Assembly: GCA_019096065.1 (NCBI GenBank)
Contig: JAGUCH010000004.1
Coordinates: 2,418,001 to 2,482,000, forward strand
Length of the DNA stretch: 64,000 bases
Source of the DNA: Paracyclopina nana
Lineage: Eukaryota > Arthropoda > Copepoda > Cyclopoida > Cyclopettidae
Reading direction: 5' to 3'
The notes under the pieces are model-generated. The model saw only the letters and a list, made by a program, of their open reading frames with translations, made no database searches and was not told where the DNA came from. The position numbers and the translations under genes are program-made. This document shows positions 57,806-64,000 of this stretch, piece after piece; within the stretch, counting starts at the first letter, position 1; each line of letters begins with the position of its first letter.

Positions 57806-60800
57806 GAACGCTTTCCTTAAGAAAAACTGTTACATTCATTTTGAGAAACCAAACCTATTTACCAGCTCTAATACCATTAATAAAAGGCTAACCATGATGT
57901 TCTTGGAATTTTTTGCGTCTCCTCGAATTTTTGTTTGCTCAGAAGCTTCCTAGAATTGTGACGTCAAAGCATTTTCGTGTGGGCTGCTGAATAAGCTCTA
58001 AAAATTGGCCAACATTGAGAAACTGCTCGTAGGCTTGTTGGCAAGCCTTTTGCATTTGGATGTTTGAAGTAGGCTTTAAATCCTGAATGACCGAGTGCAA
58101 ACGCTTAGAGTATTTGATGAGTGTTTATCATCAAAACTTTTGGCAGTTAGCGCTATTTTATCGCCGTTATCTCCCAAGTAAGTCTGGTAGCGTTGTCAAT
58201 AAAATCAAAACAAATAGCCGCGCCATCTATCAGAAATATGGATTAATATTTGGTACTGTAATTTTCTACGCTTTATGTAAGTACAAGTTGTAGTTTGAAA
58301 TTACTAGATTAGCTCTTTTAGCCAATTTTTAAGAATGAAGCGCCATCTGGCTTAGACTTTAGCCAAAATGTAGTATATCTTCAAAATACTACGGCCTAGA
58401 AATTAGCGGAGTGAATATATGTCCCCAAAACCACTTGGAGGACCTGGAGGGGAACTTCATGTTTCCCTGCGCGCAGTCCATCAATTCAAATCACATCTTC
58501 TTCACATTTTTGGTTATTGGTGGCTCAATCTCTCTTTTCTTCTCCGCCCTCGCAACTTCGAGTCCACTACAGTGAGCGTCGTACGGTTTTCCCTTCCCCA
58601 ACAAATATGGATGCGCTACTCGGAACACCTACGTGTGCACGTGGGACCTTTACCCTGGATTTGCACACGCCCTGGGAGGCGGGGCCGGCCCTGCCCATCT
58701 CCCACCCCTTCTTTACACTCTACTCCACCGATGGCACGCAAAAGAACGGCCTTCGCGGCCTCACCAGGGGCAGAAATGAGGCTTGAAAGCACAGACTCGA
58801 CCGACCTGAGGAATTCGGGATGGAAATCCCACGCGCATTTAAGCCGAACTTTGCCCGAACGGCGATTGGCGCGTCCAAGCGCCGTTGCAGTGAGCGTCGA
58901 CGGAAAAGTGGCTGAAGGAGCATGAAATTCGGCCAATTTGACACATATGGGCTTGCTCAGCCTTTTCTGAAGGGGCTAAGTGCTTTTAAAAACCTTAGTG
59001 TCCATTTTTGAGGATTTTTTTACATCCTAGTGCGTTGCAACTGAAAATGCTCATATTTATGCTCATATTTTTGCTCAAATCTAGGAAACGAAGTGGGTTA
59101 GTACAAATATAATCCACACATGTCTCACCATTCCAAGTCATTTTTTGCCATTCACATATGTCAATCATCAGCTTATAAATTGGTGATCAACGTGGGCAGC
59201 TCATGAGCATTTAAGGATGTCATGATTCACTGATACGTATATACTATAACCTGAAGCTGAAACTTGGCACTAATTGCTTTCAGTTGGTCAAAAAAAAAAT
59301 TCCCCATTTTAAATGTACTTTTGCATTTCTGAGCACATTTGTGGTGCACTGGCTGTGTCTGGCCCCTTTTTTGCTCGACCATTATTTTTTGCGGTTGACC
59401 TGAGATTCCATTGTTTTTATCTCATCATTTGTTGTCGTTGTTAAGAGAAAATTAATCGTGTTTTTGGTTTCTTCTCCACTACACACCCAACCAAATATGG
59501 TGGCTACATCTGTGAAGCAATTTTGCCTCTCTATAGCACTAGTAGTAGTACATATGGCCAAAATTTTTCGCCAAATTGTGGACACCCACCATTTTCGAAT
59601 TCCTGGGCAGAAAACGAAGAAGCTGAGGTCGACAACCGATCGAGTGGCGTTTTTTGCCATTACTTCTGGCGGCGGCGAATCCTCTTTCTGCGACCGAAAA
59701 GGGACACGGCAAAAAATTGCAATATTCGATACCACAATACACACAGGCAGACAAATTGATGGATGTCAATCACGAAAAAGCTGTAACGGGCACATCTGCA
59801 AGTTGAATTCAAAACAAGTAGTGACCACGTGGCCGAAATTCGTGTAAATGTCAACCGGTTGGCGGGTTCACGCGTTGGCCTTATTTCTGGCCAGTCAGGG
59901 TGGCCTTGAAGGCCACGGGGTGCTGGCCTTAAGGGTAGAAGTGTTGCCAACTGTCTGCTTTAACCCCACGTACGACCAAGTCACACCTGGGTCCAATAAA
60001 TACCGCAGACGTCGAGACAGACACATGCTTGTATTATAGGGTTGATTTACAGGGTCATCCAAATCATCGCAGGAGATCACTCCATAAAAGGACCTGGACA
60101 CACACTCACCTCATTTGGGAAACATGAGGGGATCTTTTCTCACGAAAAAAAGGGTGCAATTAAGCTTTTTTTGGCAGTTTCCAATTTTGCCCATGGACAA
60201 CGCGTCATCCAAAATTGGGAATGGCTTCATTTTCGGCTTTGCATCTCGAAAATAAACACATTGACTTTAATCTAAGCCTATATATTTTCTGAAAGCTTAT
60301 GTCCCAGGGGTTTGTTTAAAGGCAGTGTTAAAAACCTGGCCTGGCGCTTCCCATAATATAAGAATTTTTTCAAAAAAATCTCTAGCTCCCTTCGGCGTGC
60401 TTTTATCACTGATTTGAGCTTCAAAGACCCCTCATAAAATATAAAGAGCTAACTTTTTTTATTTCATAAGCAAATGGCTGGAATGGCCAGAAAAGGAGAT
60501 ATAGAATGCCACACTTTATTCTATATTGCTACAAATATCTTGCTGCAACTTGAAAAAAATGTATAAAATGAAGAGCCTCTCGATTTTTGACACCAGTATT
60601 TGAACCCAGGACCCTGCGAACGTAACGTACAGGCTGCTACATCAGAATAGTATGCAATTGCAGCAGATGTACGAGGCTGCACACGAAACAAGGCGCGTCG
60701 TCTAGCCCCTTTTTTCCACTTCTGACCTTGATACGTACCGCGAAGGTGGCAAGTTTAATCAGCGAAGAGGGACTCATGACAACTGTAAATTACTCACACA

Positions 60801-61726
60801 CCTTATTAAGAAGAAGATGGTCAAAATCTTTTGATTGCGAGGGCGTGCCTTCCTCGGTTTCTTTTGACAGGTGTGACCAAAGGGGTCGTTGCTCGCGTTG
60901 TACTACATGTGTGAGCACCCAAACGCTTCTTATACTATGCTCAAAAACTCGTGAAAACACAACGCCCACAGCCTCAGAGCCAAAATAAAGGATTGCCAGC
61001 GCAGAAACAGCCATTCATCATGCAATTACATCCATGTTTTAATAATCACATGACATGCGACATATATATGCATATACTATACAGGATTTGATGGATGACA
61101 TTCCTCGCTAATGAGACACTATATACCAGATTCGATATTTCTGGCAGAAAACCAAACAATGGGGAATCTTTTTGATGGTTACTGCTATATAGTGATGAAA
61201 TGCCATTATTTTTATGGCTGCACTCGGCAATAAAAAAGAAGTCCTTTGAGCAAAACTGTCAATACTTAGCCTAATGCATACAATGCACCATAAACCAGGG
61301 CTCAATTACATGCGTACAATTATTGGCGATGAGTCTGCAGCTTTGCTGCCGTAGAGGTGTCTTTTTGCACAAGCAGCGAAATGACTCCCACATTGCTGTA
61401 TTGTCAGCCATATAGAACATCCTATAATGCTACTGCTATTAAAGCTGAGAAATGAATTTGTGATGACCTAGATGCCTACACGATCAGGGATGAGTCACGC
61501 GGAGCAGTAAGGAGGCAAAAACCAACGCATGATCCCAAAATGGTCACAAATTACAGTTTTCATGCGGCTATTATTTTAAAAGCGTTGATAACGCATGGAT
61601 TGTTTTGTCTCAAACATTGCTGAACACGCCTAAACACTAAATCATAACTCACACACACAAATTACAAGAGTTGATTTAAATTGAGCAATCCATACAGAAA
61701 AAAGTTTGTCCGGTTAATTAAAATTA
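57806..61726. other. Gene-poor region with a GC-rich island
   Basis: No supported gene. A GC-rich island at about 58560-58925 leaves several frames open on both strands, including overlapping plus-strand ORFs, but no frame stands out. A weak minus-strand B-box-like match (GGGTTCAAATACTGG) lies near 60590-60630. The rest is AT-rich with small ORFs only. Confidence 0.45.
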
Positions 61727-62520
61727 TCAGGTGAGCTGAGCAAATCACAGCTGAGCTGAGCCAATCACAGCCAAGCTGAGCAAATCACAGCCAAGCTGAG
61801 AAAATCACAGCCAAGCTGAGAAAATCACAGCCAAGCTGAGAAAATCACAGCCAAGCTGAGAAAATCACAGCCAAGCTGAGCAAATCACAGCCAAGCTGAG
61901 AAAATCACAGCTGAGCTGAGCATAAAACCTCTGAGCTGAGCAAATCACAGCTAAGCTGAGCAAATCAAAGCTGAGCTGAGCATAAAACCTCTGAGCTGAG
62001 CAAATCACAGCTAAGCTGAGCAAATCAAAGCTGAGCTGAGCATAAAACAGCTGAGCTGAACAAATCACAGCTGAGCTGAGCATGTGACAGCCAAGCTGAA
62101 ATAGTTATAGATGAGACAAGAAAGTAACAGCCCATCTGAGCTAAACTGTGCCAGTTTTACCCTAGCTGAACATGTTACAACCAAGCTGAACAAGCCATAC
62201 TACTCCAGAGCAATTCACAGCTGACCTGAACCAGTCTCTGTAGAGGTGAGCAAGTCATAGCCAAGTTGAGCAATTAACAGCCTAGCTGAGCAAGTCGCAG
62301 CTCACCGGATCAATTCACAGCTGAGCTGATCAAGTCACAGCTGAGCTGATCAAGTCACAGCTGAGCTGATCAAGTCACAGCTGAGCTGATCAATTCAAGG
62401 CTGTGCTGATCATTTCACAGCTGAGCTGATCAATTCACATATGAGATGAGCACGTTTTAGCCAAGCTGAGCAAGTCACAACCAAGCTGAGCAATTTACTG
62501 CATCGCTGAGCAATTCACAT
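61727..62520. repeat. 20-bp minisatellite array
   Basis: About 40 units. The core unit is AAATCACAGCCAAGCTGAGC or close variants (CACAGCTGAGCTGAGCAAAT). Units at 61741-62100 keep an exact 20-bp register. A second homogenised block with CTGATCAAGTCACAGCTGAG lies at 62321-62400. Units between are more diverged. The short minus-strand ORF inside the array is a by-product of the repeat. Confidence 0.93.
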
Positions 62521-63844
62521 CTAAGTCAAAGTCACAGTCATAAGTTATTGTCACTGATTTGAAATCAGCGGCACTTCAGGTTCTCAGTCCGTTTTAGTTT
62601 AAGTCACCAGACTGCACAGCTGAAAGTTCTGGAGCAAAAGAAAAGAAGGATGTTGGTAAGAATGGCTAAGCTTAGTTGTTTGTGGTAGAATCAAATTGCC
62701 CACTATAACTTTTCAGGAAATCAAGATAAACACTTGCGTTGTCATGTTTGAAAAAAGCTCAGTTTTTTTGGCGACTCATCTTTCCTGATATATCGGATTC
62801 CCCCCGCCTACACACGCGTGAATCGAAACTGATATCAATTTTCTGGTTAATAAATGACAACCCTACTAAAAACCAGGAGGACAACCTTTTATGAGTCCTC
62901 CTACTTGAAGTAGGCTTTTTTACAGCCTTCAAACGTTTCTGCAAAACAAGAGACTCTGCATAACGAAGTGTGCACGATTTAGAGCTTTTTTATGCCATTT
63001 CGTGCGAAAAATGCTCGGGCAAAACTGCAATAATAGGTATGCTGATTTGGCGAAATATTCAAGGATGGAAGAAACCCAACAATGGTAGCGTTATCAAGTT
63101 ATCTGGTTGCATGTGCCAAAGAATGCATTGTTGCTCTCGGTGGCAGTTTGACCGATTATTTTCTTGTCAATCACCTTTTTGGTTAGTCAAGTCCAGCTAC
63201 CCAATATGGCCATGTGTGGTTTCGTCCGGAATCCACCCACTGTGCTGAGCCTGGCGCGGCGGCGACGCTGCAGCTTTCTTCCTCAAGTTGAACACCTACG
63301 AAATGAACCCACCTTGTTAAACTCACCTGCGGAATACAACGTGGATTTTCGGCCACTTCCTACAGACCGATTGGGGCCAAATTTTCACCAGGCCTTCCTT
63401 ACTATGTGGGCATTGAGGCTGGCGAGAAAAATCCGGCCTCCGCACTTTCGAGGCCGTTCTGCGAGCCTTCAAAGGTACCAAGTGGCGTCTCGGGTCCGAA
63501 GGCTCCCACACGAAACTTTGGTTTGGAGCTGACACCTCCACATTTTCCTGGCGGCGATGGAACATTTAAAAAAGGGAATCCGCGCAGCTACGATGGATGC
63601 TTTTTGGATGCAATCATCAACCACGCGGAAAAAAATGGCAACCGCGCAGATTGCCGCTGCTCCATGGAAAATTGGATCGGGCGGTTGAAAACCGAATTAG
63701 CGCAAGACATGACGCGCACCCAATTAGACTATAAGGGAGGTCTAATCTTTTACCTATGCTTGCCGACACTTGCCTCTTAATTCCATGCTTTTCGCAATGC
63801 TTTTTTCGTCCATTTTAGGCTGATTTTCCGAACGTACAGCCTAA
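62521..63844. other. Intergenic with a second GC-rich island
   Basis: At about 63220-63700 GC content rises and long frames stay open. One plus-strand frame (63406-63780, including NFGLELTPPHFPGGDGTF and DAIINHAEKNGNRADCRC) looks somewhat protein-like, and an acceptor-like CCACTTCCTACAG precedes it at 63353-63365. It may be an exon of a gene extending to the right, but I recognise no family. Confidence 0.35.
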
Positions 63845-63920
63845 ACGCGAATTTGCAAAAACGCGAATTTACAAAGACGCGAATTTACAAAGACGCGAAT
63901 ACACAAAAACGCAAATTAAA
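63845..63920. repeat. 16-bp tandem repeat
   Basis: Nearly five units of ACGCGAATTTACAAAG with small changes (ACGCGAATTTGCAAAA, ACGCGAATACACAAAA). Confidence 0.85.
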
Positions 63921-64000
63921 AAATAGAGAAGCAAAAAAGTAGTAAATTACAACTTTTGCGGTTTTTCTCGTTTTTTCGCGAGAATTTTTACTCCAGAAAA

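Noticed and set aside
58419..58925. 168-codon plus-strand ORF and overlapping ORFs on both strands
   Set aside because: The segment is GC-rich and poor in stops in several frames; no frame has a clear start, splice sites or family motif.
61865..62083. 72-codon repetitive ORF
   Set aside because: Created by the 20-bp minisatellite register.

Overview
The window looks like nuclear DNA of an arthropod, most likely a crustacean or a close relative. The evidence is split genes with short GT-AG introns (mostly 50-100 bp), a ZAD-type zinc-finger protein, a goliath-type RING ligase, a DUF7042/7043/7044-family secreted protein, a VMO1-like protein and a BEL/Pao LTR retrotransposon. No rRNA, CRISPR array or bacterial operon is visible. 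Exons were rebuilt by hand from splice signals, and every model given keeps reading phase across all its junctions. UTRs and transcription starts cannot be read from sequence alone.

Layout. 0.4-3.8 kb (-): DUF704x-family secreted protein, running off the left edge. 4.1-4.8 kb: palindromic repeat family and a tRNA-like relic. 5.0-8.8 kb (-): DNAAF1, a dynein-arm assembly factor. 8.8-12.0 kb: repeat-rich desert with inverted-repeat elements and a 62-bp-arm hairpin. 12.0-19.8 kb (+): four secreted-protein genes, namely two tandem PAN/lectin-fold paralogues, an apple-plus-kelch protein and a reeler-domain protein. 21.0-23.6 kb (+): CFAP36. 24.8-27.1 kb (-): a ninjurin gene whose two introns hold ALKBH6 (+) and a three-finger C2H2 protein (+). 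27.3-28.2 kb (-): a serpentine-receptor-like protein. 28.8-30.2 kb (-): PA-TM-RING ligase. 31.0-34.2 kb (-): ZAD/C2H2 protein. 35.1-38.2 kb (+): METTL1, CZIB and OGFOD1, only 72-74 bp apart. 38.3-42.4 kb (-): two intronless tandem SLC22 transporters. 43.0-45.2 kb (-): ANKRD13, divergent from 45.7-46.9 kb (+) CCDC137. 48.3-49.4 kb (+): VMO1-like. 50.0-50.4 and 57.5-57.8 kb (+): two small HLH proteins lacking a basic region, on either side of a very recent BEL/Pao element (50.7-54.6 kb). 57.8-64.0 kb: no convincing gene, GC-rich islands and a large 20-bp minisatellite.

Gene logic. Housekeeping and RNA-modification genes are packed tightly (METTL1-CZIB-OGFOD1; ALKBH6 nested in ninjurin). DNAAF1 and CFAP36 imply motile axonemes, probably sperm in an arthropod. 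The 12-20 kb block looks like a local expansion of secreted recognition-type proteins. The most interesting points are the possible spliced-leader operon at 35-38 kb, an in-frame TGA followed by a 134-codon extension in ANKRD13, GC-AG introns kept in both lectin paralogues, the doubly nested ninjurin locus, and a fresh LTR element without reverse transcriptase but with an unusual extra C-terminal region.
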